DNA of 64,000 nt from JADJOY01 sp016713535 [NCBI: Deltaproteobacteria bacterium] (GCA_016713535.1 JADJOY010000040.1:1-64000), one strand, 5' to 3'; shown: positions 12,430 through 19,534, counted from the first letter of the stretch. The notes: generated by a model not told the origin, from the sequence alone. Numbers and translations: made by a program.

Positions 12430-13338
12430 ATGTCGGCGTCCCGACCGATCCTCGTCACCGGCGTCTCCGGGTTCGCCGGCTGGCACCTCGCGCGGGCCCT
12501 CGCGCGCCACGCGCCGGTGGTGGGCACCTACCACACCCGCCCCATCGAGGTCGCGGGCGTCACCACGCTCGCCATCGACCTCGCGGAATCCGCCGTGACG
12601 GGCGCGCTGATCCGGTCGCTCGCGCCGCGTGCCGTCGTCCACGCCGCTGCCCTCACCGACCCCAACGACTGCGAGCGCCGCCCCGAGGCCGCCACGCGCG
12701 CCAACGAGATCGCCACGGCGAACCTCGTGGTGGCCCTGGACGCGCTGGCGCCCGACGCGCCGCTGGTCTACTTTTCGACGGACCTGGTCTACCCAGGCGA
12801 TCGCGCCTTCTCGCGCGAGACCGATCCCACCGGCCCGCTCATGCACTACGGCCGCACCAAGCTCGCCGGCGAGCGCCACGTCGCCGCCCGGCGCGGAGTG
12901 TGGACCGTGCTGCGCTGCGCCCTGCTCTATGGCCCGCCCGCGCCGTTCAAGAGCGGCGCCACCGGCTGGATGCGCGAGCGCATCCAGCGCGGCGAGCCGC
13001 TCACGCTCTTCACCGACGAGTACCGCACCCCGGTGCACGTCGACGACGTGATCGCGGCCGTCGAGCGCTGCGTGGACGGCGCGCCGGGTGCCGCGAACCG
13101 CATCCTCAACCTGGGCGGCGGCGAGCGCCTCACCCGCTTCACCATGGGCGAGGCCGTCGCCCGTGCCCTCGGCCGGCCCACCGACTGCCTGGTCCCGGCG
13201 CGCCTCGCCGACTCGACCTTCCCGGCCCCCCGCCCCGCCGACGTCTCGATGGACACCCGGGCCCTGGCTGCGCTCCTGGGCCGCCGCCTGCTATCGTTTC
13301 AGGATGGCGCGTCGCGTCGTAGCGACCCGCTCCCCTGA
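12430..13338 (+). CDS. NAD(P)-dependent SDR, dTDP-4-dehydrorhamnose reductase-like
   Basis: This is an extended short-chain dehydrogenase of the RmlD/sugar-nucleotide family. The Rossmann nucleotide-binding motif is ILVTGVSGFAGWHLA. The substrate-binding and catalytic parts are VYFSTDLVYPGD and the YxxxK pair in HYGRTKLAGERHV. PVHVDDVIAAVERCV matches the C-terminal substrate region. A role in making a deoxysugar or other nucleotide sugar for the envelope is plausible, but no other nucleotide-sugar genes flank it. It starts at an ATG 24 bases after the membrane-protein gene. Confidence 0.8.
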   Translation: MSASRPILVTGVSGFAGWHLARALARHAPVVGTYHTRPIEVAGVTTLAIDLAESAVTGALIRSLAPRAVVHAAALTDPNDCERRPEAATRANEIATANLVVALDALAPDAPLVYFSTDLVYPGDRAFSRETDPTGPLMHYGRTKLAGERHVAARRGVWTVLRCALLYGPPAPFKSGATGWMRERIQRGEPLTLFTDEYRTPVHVDDVIAAVERCVDGAPGAANRILNLGGGERLTRFTMGEAVARALGRPTDCLVPARLADSTFPAPRPADVSMDTRALAALLGRRLLSFQDGASRRSDPLP

Positions 13339-13378
13339 ACCTCCTTCGCCCGTCCGCCGGGCCCACCAAGGCTGCTGA

Positions 13379-14569
13379 ATGCTTTCGAGCTCGCCCACCG
13401 CCGACTCCCTCGCTCCTCGCCCCGTGTCGATCTCGCTCGAGACGATCCGGGTGTGGTCGCTCCACCTCCTGTGCTTCGTGCTGCCGCTCACCTGCCTCGC
13501 GTTCTCGCAGACCGCGCCGCACCCATGGTGGGCCTCGATCCCCCTGGTTCGGAGTGGTGGTCGCGTCGGTGTTCGCCGACGTCTACTCGACCAAGGAGCG
13601 CCGCCAGCCCGCCCCGCTGATGCCCGACTGGCCGTTCACCGGCGTGCTGCTCGGCCTCAGCGCGCTGCAGCTGGTCAACGTGTTCCTGTTCGTGAAGATG
13701 GTCGCGGCGAACGGCTTCTGGCGGATGGACACCCTGATCGGCGTGCTCCTCCAAGGCATCACCTCCGGGTACTCGGGGATCGTCGTCGCCCACGAGCTCA
13801 TCCACCGCAAGGAGAAGTGGCTCCACCAGCTCGGGCGCGTGCTCCTCGGCGCGGTGCTCTACGAGCACTTCGCGACCGAGCACATCCGCGGCCACCACGT
13901 GCGCGTCGGCACCTCCGCCGACCCCGCCACCGCGCGCTTCGGCGAGACCCGCGTCGAGCACTTCAACCGCAACGTCCCCGACCAGCTCGAGAGCGCCTGG
14001 AAGCTCGAGACCACGCGCCTCGGCGACCCGGCGATGGGCGTCCTCGACCCGCGCCAGCTCGGCAACCGCGTGCTCCATGGCCTGGTCGCCGAGTGGGTCG
14101 TGGCGTTCGCGGTGCTCGCTTACCTCGGCCTCGGCGCGTTCGTCGCGTACGTGGCGCAGGCCTACATCGCCATCGTGCTCCTCGAGTGCGTGAACTTCTT
14201 CGAGCACTGGGGCTCGTCCGCAGCGAGCGCCGCGTCCAGCCGATGGACTCGTGGGACACCAGCTCGTGGTTCACGCTCTACACCCTGGTCGGGCTCTCGC
14301 GGCACGCCGACCACCACGCCTACTCGACCCGCCCCTACCAGCAGCTCCGCTACTTCGAGGAGAGCCCCAAGCTGCCGAGCGGCTACTTCGGCATGGTGGT
14401 GCTCGCGCTCTTCGCGCCCAAGCGCTACGAGCAGCTCATGACCGATCACCTGCGGCGGCGTAACCTCGGGCCGTTCGCCGAAGGCGCCGCGAACGCCGTG
14501 GATCCGGGCGTGCTGGCGGCCACGGCGAGCGAAGCGAGGCCGCTCACCGCAGCCCCCGCCGCCGTGTAG
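13379..14569 (+). CDS. alkB: AlkB-type alkane 1-monooxygenase (two frameshifts)
   Basis: The protein is an integral-membrane non-haem diiron hydroxylase that oxidises alkanes at the terminal carbon. All diagnostic histidine boxes are present: HELIHRK, EHIRGHH, NFFEHWG and LSRHADHHAY. Hydrophobic hairpins such as WPFTGVLLGLSALQLVNVF precede them. Frames change near 13545 (G-rich) and near 14210, just after FFEHWG, where LVRSERRVQPMDSWD continues the AlkB sequence. The order of histidine boxes and the 390-residue length fit AlkB rather than a fatty-acid desaturase. No rubredoxin or rubredoxin reductase gene lies next to it, so electrons must come from elsewhere. Assignment within the AlkB/xylene monooxygenase superfamily is by motif only. 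Confidence 0.87.
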   Translation: MLSSSPTADSLAPRPVSISLETIRVWSLHLLCFVLPLTCLAFSQTAPHPWWASIPLVRSGGRVGVRRRLLDQGAPPARPADARLAVHRRAARPQRAAAGQRVPVREDGRGERLLADGHPDRRAPPRHHLRVLGDRRRPRAHPPQGEVAPPARARAPRRGALRALRDRAHPRPPRARRHLRRPRHRALRRDPRRALQPQRPRPARERLEARDHAPRRPGDGRPRPAPARQPRAPWPGRRVGRGVRGARLPRPRRVRRVRGAGLHRHRAPRVRELLRALGLVRSERRVQPMDSWDTSSWFTLYTLVGLSRHADHHAYSTRPYQQLRYFEESPKLPSGYFGMVVLALFAPKRYEQLMTDHLRRRNLGPFAEGAANAVDPGVLAATASEARPLTAAPAAV

Positions 14570-14618
14570 GCGCCCCCGCGACGCCCCGTGTATAAGGAGC
14601 GCCGCTCCACGCCCACTC

Positions 14619-14701
14619 GCCGGAGTGGCGGAATGGCAGACGCAGGGGACTCAAAATCCCCGAGGCTCGTCCTTGTGAGGGTTCGACTCCCTCCTCCGGC
14701 A
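14619..14701 (+). tRNA. tRNA-Leu (CAA anticodon)
   Basis: The acceptor stem GCCGGAG (14619-14625) pairs with CTCCGGC (14694-14700), with discriminator A at 14701 and no encoded CCA. The anticodon stem GGGGA/TCCCC encloses loop CTCAAAA, giving anticodon CAA. The long variable arm and GGTTCGACTCC T-arm are typical of leucine tRNA. A TATAAG about 25 bases upstream may be its -10 box. The 3' end serves as the integration site of the following element. Confidence 0.95.
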
Positions 14702-14703
14702 CC
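14682..14703 (+). repeat. Attachment-site repeat in the tRNA-Leu 3' end
   Basis: This 22-bp segment, covering the T-arm and acceptor 3' strand of tRNA-Leu, recurs exactly at 17879-17900 in the same orientation. Duplication of a tRNA 3' end is the footprint of tyrosine-recombinase integration, so this is the left attachment site. Confidence 0.85.
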
Positions 14704-14773
14704 CGAAGAAAAGAGCTTTTCTCGCAGTAATCTCCGAGCGTTACCCGCTCCGTCCGAAAACGGCGGGGGCACG

Positions 14774-14923
14774 TTGGGGGCACGGAAGCGCCGACGGGGC
14801 GCCGCCAACCCGGCGTTCCGGCAGGCGCTCTACGACCAACTCGAGGCCGCCCACGGTGCGGGCGACATCGAGCGCGCGAAGCACATCGCTCGTCGGCTGA
14901 AGGCCGGCGAGGCGCGCTCGTGA
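14774..14923 (+). CDS. Small basic ORF inside the island
   Basis: A 49-residue frame opening at TTG encodes KRRRGAANPAFRQALYD and a helical tail ending RAKHIARRLKAGEARS. Its stop overlaps the GTG of the methyltransferase stub, which suggests coupled translation as in phage gene arrays. No family is recognised and the start is uncertain. Confidence 0.35.
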   Translation: MGARKRRRGAANPAFRQALYDQLEAAHGAGDIERAKHIARRLKAGEARS

Positions 14924-15210
14924 CGGCGCGCCCACCGATCCTACGCGCCGCGTTCGAGGGCCTGGTGGTCGACTCGTTCGCCGGCGGCGGCGGCGCCTCG
15001 ACCGGCATCGAGGCCGCTCTCGGCCGCCCGGTCGACATCGCGATCAACCACGATCCCGAGGCGATCGCGCTGTGCGCCGACATCCCGTACCACACGTACC
15101 GGCAGGCGATGTGGCGGCTCAAGCAGGCGGGCACGCTCGCGGTCGAAGGGCGCGGCGTGCAGGCGACGTATCGACTGGCGGCCGGGGGCCGCGAGAAAGG
15201 ACGGGGATGA
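14920..15210 (+). pseudogene. DNA cytosine methyltransferase 5' stub, spliced to foreign tail
   Basis: The first 45 residues contain VVDSFAGGGGASTGIEAALG and DIAINHDPEAIALCA, the SAM-binding motifs I and II of phage-type C5 cytosine methyltransferases. The catalytic PC motif, target recognition domain and C-terminus are all absent. After IALCADIP the sequence changes to YRQAMWRLKQAGTLAVEGRG, which looks like the end of a winged-helix protein. An internal deletion has therefore joined two genes, and the product cannot be a functional methyltransferase. Confidence 0.7.
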
Positions 15211-15527
15211 AAGACGGATTCTGCGAGGAGTGTGGCGAGACCCTGGACCGTTGCGCCTGCCCTGGCAACCCGCTCGCGCGGACGTGTCGGTGCGGCTTCG
15301 ACAAGCGATGCGCCGATGCTCTCGCCGACGAGGTTGCGGTCCTCGTGACCCGCCGAGTGATCGACTCGAGATCGGCCGCGGCGGATGCGCTGCTCGACTA
15401 CCGGGAGCCACCGCGCACGCCGAGGTCGGACCGTCTTGCGGAGCTCGAACGCGAGCTCGCGAAGGCTGTCCCTACCAGAAACCCGGCTGCCGCGAAATCG
15501 TTGAGGTTCTGCCCGGCCGACCGGTAG
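15207..15527 (+). CDS. Cysteine-rich zinc-ribbon-like ORF truncated by the IS
   Basis: This frame starts at ATG after AGAAAGGACGGGG and overlaps the methyltransferase stub stop. The N-terminus has two cysteine pairs (FCEECGETLDRCACPG) and a further CRCGFDKRC, consistent with zinc binding. The last 18 or so residues are encoded by the left end of the IS element, so the natural C-terminus has been replaced. Function is unknown; small zinc proteins of this type are common in phage and island DNA. Confidence 0.5.
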   Translation: MKDGFCEECGETLDRCACPGNPLARTCRCGFDKRCADALADEVAVLVTRRVIDSRSAAADALLDYREPPRTPRSDRLAELERELAKAVPTRNPAAAKSLRFCPADR

Positions 15528-16581
15528 CTTGATTGGACTATGCGATGGATCGGCCTGGCCCTCCGGATCCTCATCGACGTCCTCCGACCGCACTCCGCAC
15601 TCGTCGCCGAGAACCTCCTCCTCCGTCATCAGCTCGCCGTGTTGCGACCCAAGGTCAAGCGGCCGCTGATCGACTTCGCCGACCGGCTCTTCTGGGTCCT
15701 GGTCTCGCGACTCTGGGACCGGTGGCGCGATGTGCTCGTCCTCGTGGAGCCCGACACCGTGATCCGGTGGCATCGCTCCGGCTTCCGGTCTTACTGGCGA
15801 CGCAAGTCCCGGCGGCCGCCGGGACGGCCGCCCGTCTCGACCGAGATCCGTGCGCTCGTCCGCCAGATGAGCCTAGAGAATCCGCTCTGGGGCGCGCCCC
15901 GCATCCATGGCGAGATCCTGAAGCTCGGGATCTCGGTGTCCGAATCCACTGTCGCCAAGTACATGGTACGCCGAGGCGATCCGCGACGCTCGCAAACCTG
16001 GCGCACCTTCCTCCGCAACCACGCTCGGGAGCTCGTGTCGATCGACTTCTTCACCGTCCCCACCGCACGCTTCGCAACGCTCTACGTCTTCTTGGTCCTG
16101 GCCCACGACCGACGCCGGATCGTCCACCTGCGAGTGACCGCCGAGCCCTCAAGCGCATGGGTAAGCCAGCAGATGATCGAGGCGTTTCCTTGGGAAACCA
16201 CGCCGCGCTTCCTGATCCGCGACCGAGACTCGATCTACTCGCCCGCGTTTCAATCCCGAGTGGATGGAATGGGCATTGACGACCACCCAAAAGCGCCCCG
16301 GTCGCCTTGGCAAAATCCGTACGTAGAGCGCCTGATTGGGTCCATCCGTCGCGACCTACTCGATCACGTGATCGTGTTCAACGCATCCCACCTGGAGCGC
16401 TTGCTCCGCGCCTATCTCGACTACTACCACCGGTCACGCAACCACCTCGCACTCGGGAAAGATCCGCCCGAGCATCGCGCTGCCGAGCGCTTCGGGAAGA
16501 TCGTCGCCCTTCCCCAGCTCGGTGGGCTGCATCATCGCTACACCAGGCTCGCCGCATGAGCGCGGAGGGGTTTTCGGTAGG
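15471..16581 (+). mobile_element. IS element with single-ORF DDE transposase
   Basis: Imperfect terminal inverted repeats flank the transposase gene: CCTACCAGAAACCC at 15471-15484 and the reverse complement of CCTACCGAAAACCC at 16568-16581, matching at 12 of 14 positions. The element is about 1.1 kb. No convincing target duplication is seen directly outside the repeats, so the exact ends are approximate. It interrupts the cysteine-rich ORF and lies wholly inside the tRNA-Leu element. Confidence 0.65.
15540..16559 (+). CDS. Transposase, integrase-core (rve) DDE type
   Basis: The 339-residue protein is intact. The N-terminal half has a helix-turn-helix region (LLLRHQLAVLRPK and the GAPRIHGEILKLGISVSEST homeodomain-like part). 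The catalytic core has the three expected acidic residues: ELVSIDFFTV, RFLIRDRDSIYS and QNPYVERLIGSIRRD, with the last glutamate completing DDE. DYYHRSRNHLALGKDPP is the typical C-terminal end of IS3/IS481-like transposases. A single uninterrupted ORF without a programmed frameshift argues against a classical IS3 element. The family assignment within the rve group remains open. Confidence 0.85.
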   Translation: MRWIGLALRILIDVLRPHSALVAENLLLRHQLAVLRPKVKRPLIDFADRLFWVLVSRLWDRWRDVLVLVEPDTVIRWHRSGFRSYWRRKSRRPPGRPPVSTEIRALVRQMSLENPLWGAPRIHGEILKLGISVSESTVAKYMVRRGDPRRSQTWRTFLRNHARELVSIDFFTVPTARFATLYVFLVLAHDRRRIVHLRVTAEPSSAWVSQQMIEAFPWETTPRFLIRDRDSIYSPAFQSRVDGMGIDDHPKAPRSPWQNPYVERLIGSIRRDLLDHVIVFNASHLERLLRAYLDYYHRSRNHLALGKDPPEHRAAERFGKIVALPQLGGLHHRYTRLAA

Positions 16582-16592
16582 TGCTCGCTTGC

Positions 16593-16907
16593 TCAGACCT
16601 CGAGCGCCAATCGCTCTCCCTCGAACACGGCCACGAGCTCGAGGTGCCCACCGAGCGCCTCGACGTACTGGCGCAGCGTCGAGAGCTGTGGATCGGTGCT
16701 GTGTTCGGCGCGGGAAACGCTCGGCTGTTCGACGCCGAGCGCCTCGGCAAGCTCGGCCTGGGTACGGCCGCGGTGCTTCCGCAGCTCGGCGAGCTGGTAG
16801 CTGACGAGCTCACGGAGCGTTTCCTTCCAGAGACGCTCGACGTTCGCGCGCCGCTTGGGATCCGCCATGATCGGCTCGCTCAGCTCCTTGAAGTTCCGGA
16901 CCTTCAT
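16593..16907 (-). CDS. XRE-family antitoxin of a toxin-antitoxin pair
   Basis: The 104-residue protein has a helix-turn-helix (RTQAELAEALGVEQPSVSRAE) in the middle and an N-terminal helical part with MADPKRRANVERLWKETL, typical of antitoxins of the HigA/Gp49-partner group. It probably binds and neutralises the upstream toxin and represses the operon. Its ATG overlaps the toxin stop by four bases. Toxin-first order is typical of HigBA-like systems. Confidence 0.82.
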   Translation of the reverse strand: MKVRNFKELSEPIMADPKRRANVERLWKETLRELVSYQLAELRKHRGRTQAELAEALGVEQPSVSRAEHSTDPQLSTLRQYVEALGGHLELVAVFEGERLALEV

Positions 16908-17284
16908 GGGATCAACCCTTCCTTTCGGATCGCGTCCAGATACTCGGCATAGAGCGCCTCGGCTCGCGGGATCGCCACGCGGTACCACTCGGCCCACCGG
17001 CCCGACTTGTCCCCGCCCACGAGCAGCACGGCGCGCCGGACCGGATCGAAGATGAACAGCACCCGCAGGGCACCGCCCGCGCTGGCGCGAAGCTCTTTCA
17101 GGTTCGGCAGCGCGGAGCCGGCAAGGGTGTCCACGACGGGCCGCCCCAGGTTGGGGCCGTTCTGCTCGAGCAGTTGCACTCGGTCCACGATCGCGTCCTG
17201 CTGCTCGGCACCGAGCGTGTCCCACCACTCGCCGAATTCGTCGGTGAAGACGACCTCCCAGCCCACGCCCGGAGTATGCGTCAT
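16904..17284 (-). CDS. RelE/HigB-like toxin (phage Gp49-type)
   Basis: The protein is a RelE-superfamily mRNA interferase-like toxin. WEVVFTDEFGEWWDTL at the start, LEQNGPNLGRPVVDTLAGS in the middle, and NLKELRASAGGALRVLFIFDPVRRAVLL carry the conserved features of phage-derived Gp49-like/DUF891 proteins. KSGRWAEWYRVAIPRAEALYAEYL forms the C-terminal helix. The ATG at 17284 gives the usual family N-terminus (MTHTPGVGWEVVF); an in-frame ATG at 17308 is also possible. AT-rich sequence with TTGACT and CATTATACGTTATG just upstream could hold promoter and operator. Confidence 0.82.
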   Translation of the reverse strand: MTHTPGVGWEVVFTDEFGEWWDTLGAEQQDAIVDRVQLLEQNGPNLGRPVVDTLAGSALPNLKELRASAGGALRVLFIFDPVRRAVLLVGGDKSGRWAEWYRVAIPRAEALYAEYLDAIRKEGLIP

Positions 17285-17621
17285 AACGTATAATGCAGTC
17301 AAGCGCATATCACCCCGACAGCCATTCCGGGCGTTCCGATCGGCGAGCGCGACCTCGCGGGAAAAGCCGCCGACGATGCGCTCGGCAGCCGCTCTGCCCT
17401 CGGGGTGCCCGGCTTCGTCATGTCCGCGGGCGCAGACGCCGTTCGCGGCCCCTGCGACACGCTCGAAGCCGGACCGCCGCGTGATCGACCGGCCTCGGTG
17501 AGGGCCTCACCGGCCCCGAAGAGCTCCCTGACCCCGAGGTCAGCCGAACAGCGCCTCGGCTACCCACCCGACGGGCGGGGCGGGGTCATCCAGGATGCAG
17601 GGCGTCGGACCGGATGCTCAG
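17285..17621. other. Non-coding or degraded segment of the island
   Basis: No gene can be supported. A plus-strand frame from about 17314 reads TPTAIPGVPIGERDLAG and continues for about 50 residues with plausible codon use, so it may be a coding remnant. GGTGAG/CTCACC (17497-17511) and CTGACC/GGTCAG (17528-17543) form two perfect short hairpins that may end a transcript. Confidence 0.4.
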
Positions 17622-17747
17622 TCACCGGAGGCTCGCGAGCTTGTGGCGCAAGAGGCGCACCAGGTGGCGGACTCGTGCGGGATCGCCGGCCGCAGCCTCC
17701 ATCTGATCGACGAGGGCGCGTACCGCGGCACCGGTCGCCTCGGACAA
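17622..17747 (-). CDS. Possible 41-residue ORF near the right end
   Basis: A TTG codon preceded by AGGAAG opens a frame encoding LSEATGAAVRALVDQMEAAA followed by a basic helix RHLVRLLRHKLASLR. It is predicted to be fully helical. No family is recognised, and the reading could be fortuitous. Confidence 0.3.
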   Translation of the reverse strand: MSEATGAAVRALVDQMEAAAGDPARVRHLVRLLRHKLASLR

Positions 17748-18139
17748 GGCTCGGCTTCCTACCGGACGTCCTACCGGCGGGTCACCACGGCCGCCGACGC
17801 CCTCCGCCTGGGTGGGGCTCGGTGCATTCGCGTTGAGTTTTTCGGGCGTGGGCGGACGGGAGAGGACAGGAACGCGGCTTCGACTCCCTCCTCCGGCACC
17901 AGCGGCTCGGAAGCGCAATCGATGTTTGCAGTGTTCAAGCAGGCGCGGATGGGTTCTGCTCGAGCCCGAAGACCGAGCAGGCGCGCCGACCGGACGCGAA
18001 GGTCGAGCGGGCGGACGATCGCTCACGCCACGGCTCGAGTGCTCTGCGGACCGTCGGGCCCGCACGCGAGCACGGCGACGCGTGGGGTGCTCGGTACGGG
18101 TCCCGGTGACCACCGACTCGTCCGCCGCGAGCCGCCGGG
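17748..18139. other. Gene-poor segment spanning the right att site
   Basis: Apart from the 22-bp repeat at 17879-17900, nothing recognisable is present. Frames on both strands are arginine and proline rich without conserved motifs, as expected for non-coding high-GC DNA. Confidence 0.5.
17879..17900 (+). repeat. Second copy of the tRNA-Leu 3' end (right att site)
   Basis: The 22 bases are identical to 14682-14703 and include the T-loop TTCGACTCC and the acceptor strand plus ACC. The flanking bases differ on both sides (g and c on the left, c and a on the right), so the match is exactly delimited. No other part of a tRNA is present here. Confidence 0.85.
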
Positions 18140-18397
18140 CTAGTCGCGCCTGTTCAGCTCGTGGTCGGCCTCGAGGCGCATCCAGAGCTCGGCACTGGTT
18201 CCCAGTGCGTCGGCGAGCTGCAACGCGGTTTCGCCGGTGATCCGTTTCTTTCCGCGGACGATCTCGTTCACCGCTTGCAGCGGGCGCCCCATCTGCCGCG
18301 CAAGCTGAGACTGTGTCAGCCCCCGCGCCGCAAGCTCTTCGGTCAGGACGTCGCCGGGTGGGATGACCAGATCGGGCCACACTCGTTCAGTCGCCAT
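18140..18397 (-). CDS. higA: HigA-family antitoxin
   Basis: The 85-residue protein begins with the typical HigA leader VIPPGDVLTEELAARGLTQS, followed by a helix-turn-helix (SQLARQMGRPLQAVNEIVRG) and the conserved ITGETALQLADALGTSAELW. It neutralises the HigB toxin encoded just upstream and represses the pair. Its start lies inside the end of the toxin gene (11-base overlap). It sits just outside the right attachment repeat, so it may belong to an older insertion. Confidence 0.92.
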   Translation of the reverse strand: MATERVWPDLVIPPGDVLTEELAARGLTQSQLARQMGRPLQAVNEIVRGKKRITGETALQLADALGTSAELWMRLEADHELNRRD

Positions 18398-18689
18398 TGT
18401 GTCGGCTCACCTCCTCGATGCGGACGACCGTGAGCTCCGTGTCCGCAAACGCGACGATCAGACGCTCCCGGTCTCCCAACCGAATCGCATACTGCCCCTT
18501 CCGCTCCCCTTTCAGGGGATGGCAATCGAGCGCGCGGAGCGCGAATAGATCGCGAGCGTCCCTCGCGGCATGCAGGGTGTTGATGCGTTGTACATACATT
18601 CGGGCCACCCGCTCGCCCCACTCGCGCCGTGCCACCGCAACCTCGCGATAGCACTTCTCGAGCCTCTTGGTCGCGAAGCGGACCAGCAT
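18387..18689 (-). CDS. higB: HigB-family toxin (ribosome-dependent RNase)
   Basis: The 100-residue protein has the RelE-like fold of HigB. RINTLHAARDARDLFALRAL, CHPLKGERKGQYAIRLGDRE and RLIVAFADTELTVVRIEEVS are the characteristic segments, with HPLKG and the C-terminal beta-strand residues at the expected catalytic surface. HigB cleaves mRNA on translating ribosomes. It is first in the operon with higA. Confidence 0.9.
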   Translation of the reverse strand: MLVRFATKRLEKCYREVAVARREWGERVARMYVQRINTLHAARDARDLFALRALDCHPLKGERKGQYAIRLGDRERLIVAFADTELTVVRIEEVSRHNGD

Positions 18690-18705
18690 AGGTCACCAGT
18701 GCCAG

Positions 18706-18735
18706 ACGGTACCCATTCACCCCAAAGGGTGTCAA
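18706..18735 (-). promoter_or_regulatory. Candidate higBA promoter and operator
   Basis: On the minus strand TTGACA (18735-18730) is a perfect -35 box, with TACCGT (18711-18706) 18 bases downstream as a possible -10. The palindrome CACCC-TTTG-GGGTG (18731-18718) lies between them, where HigA binding would block transcription. Confidence 0.5.
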
Positions 18736-18824
18736 CATCGAGGCGACGTAGCGTCCTCCGGCGAAGAGACACCGCACGAGTGCTCCCGCGAACGCGTTCG
18801 GGCTGGCCGGGCTCATCCGTCCGC

Positions 18825-19020
18825 TCATTCGATGATCTCCGAAGGACGCGAACCGGCCGCCCGTTCGACGTCTCGCGCCCTCGCCTCCGGTGCCGGCGGC
18901 GTGCTGCGCACGTATCCGATCCCTCGGTACGCGACGAGCCGCTTCTCGTGCACGCGTCTCAGCATCGCCACCCCTCGATCGACGTAGTCGTAGATCCGCA
19001 CCTCGGTCTTCCGCGGTCGA
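18825..19020 (-). pseudogene. C-terminal stub of a superfamily II helicase
   Basis: The minus-strand frame reads TEVRIYDYVDRGVAMLRRVH then EKRLVAYRGIGYV, which matches the C-terminal end of large DEAD/DEAH-box helicases found on mobile and defence islands (pattern YDYVD, then a hydrophobic and arginine-rich helix, then YR.IGY). Everything upstream of about 19018 in this frame is antisense to an IS21 IstB stub, so the helicase body is missing. Naming the precise helicase class needs a profile search. Confidence 0.55.
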
Positions 19021-19223
19021 TGATCGTGGCCTCGGATCGCGGCTCGGACGAGTGGCGCGCCACCTTCGCGGATCCGGTTCGAGCACGAAGCGCGATCCAC
19101 CGCCTCAAGAGCGACGCTCACGACCTCGTCATCGAAGAAGATTCGTACGGCGCGCGCCTCGAGCCGGGCCGCGTCAAAGCCCAACCCGGAGGACCGAGGG
19201 CTGGACAGGGAGCCCGAAGCTGA
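19020..19223 (+). pseudogene. IS21 IstB C-terminal stub
   Basis: The plus-strand frame reads MIVASDRGSDEWRATFADPV, then AIHRLKSDAHDLVIEEDSYG. This follows the C-terminal end of IstB-type helper ATPases of IS21 elements (TSNR..EW...F.DP......DRL...AH.L...G.SYR). The Walker motifs and the whole N-terminal three quarters are absent. It directly abuts the helicase stub on the other strand, so the IS21 copy was inserted there or joined by deletion. Confidence 0.55.
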
Positions 19224-19354
19224 TTCACTCTCGCCTCGCCACGACACCGGGACGCAAGGGAAGATCCTTCTGAAATGCGAGGATCCCATCCTTCCGAGAG
19301 CCGACGGGTACGAGCGGAACGTGGTGGAGAACGACCCGCCGAGAGGACCGAACG

Positions 19355-19534
19355 ATGACCGTGCCGACCTGTCCGAAGTGCGGCGGTGACGACGTCCAGA
19401 AGTTCCCCCCGCACGCCTCGTACATGATCGGCGCGGGCGAGCCGGAGGACTGGACGCAGCCGCTCCGATGCGATCGCTGCGGGCACGAGTGGACGATCAG
19501 CGTCCCGCCGCCCACCGAGCCCTACTCGACGTAG
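19355..19534 (+). CDS. 59-residue double-CxxC zinc ribbon protein
   Basis: An ATG 7 bases after GAGAGGA opens a short frame with CPKCGG at residues 6-11 and CDRCGHEW at residues 41-48, which would form a single zinc ribbon like those in small transcription-related proteins. Between them lies FPPHASYMIGAGEPEDWTQP. The frame ends SVPPPTEPYST. Ribosome-binding site and paired cysteines support a real gene. Its function is unknown; a protein or nucleic-acid adapter role is plausible. Confidence 0.65.
   Translation: MTVPTCPKCGGDDVQKFPPHASYMIGAGEPEDWTQPLRCDRCGHEWTISVPPPTEPYST

Larger units (their letters stand above)
14704..17900. mobile_element. Decayed integrative element at tRNA-Leu
   Basis: The segment lies between two perfect 22-bp copies of the tRNA-Leu 3' end. 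It holds a cytosine methyltransferase stub, a cysteine-rich small ORF cut by an IS, an intact DDE transposase, a toxin-antitoxin pair and little else. No integrase gene remains, so it is probably immobile unless served in trans. An AGAAAAG/CTTTTCT hairpin (about 14709-14724) lies just inside the left end and may terminate the tRNA transcript. The 3.2-kb size and gene stubs indicate a phage or island that has lost most of its cargo. Confidence 0.75.

Noticed and set aside
16593-17228. A 211-residue antitoxin
   Set aside because: The extra N-terminal half is an out-of-frame shadow of the toxin gene; the ATG at 16907 overlaps the toxin stop and gives the expected antitoxin length.
18825-19289. 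A 154-residue intact minus-strand gene
   Set aside because: Its first half is antisense to an IstB-like plus-strand frame, while only its second half resembles a helicase end. It is a chance join of two remnants.
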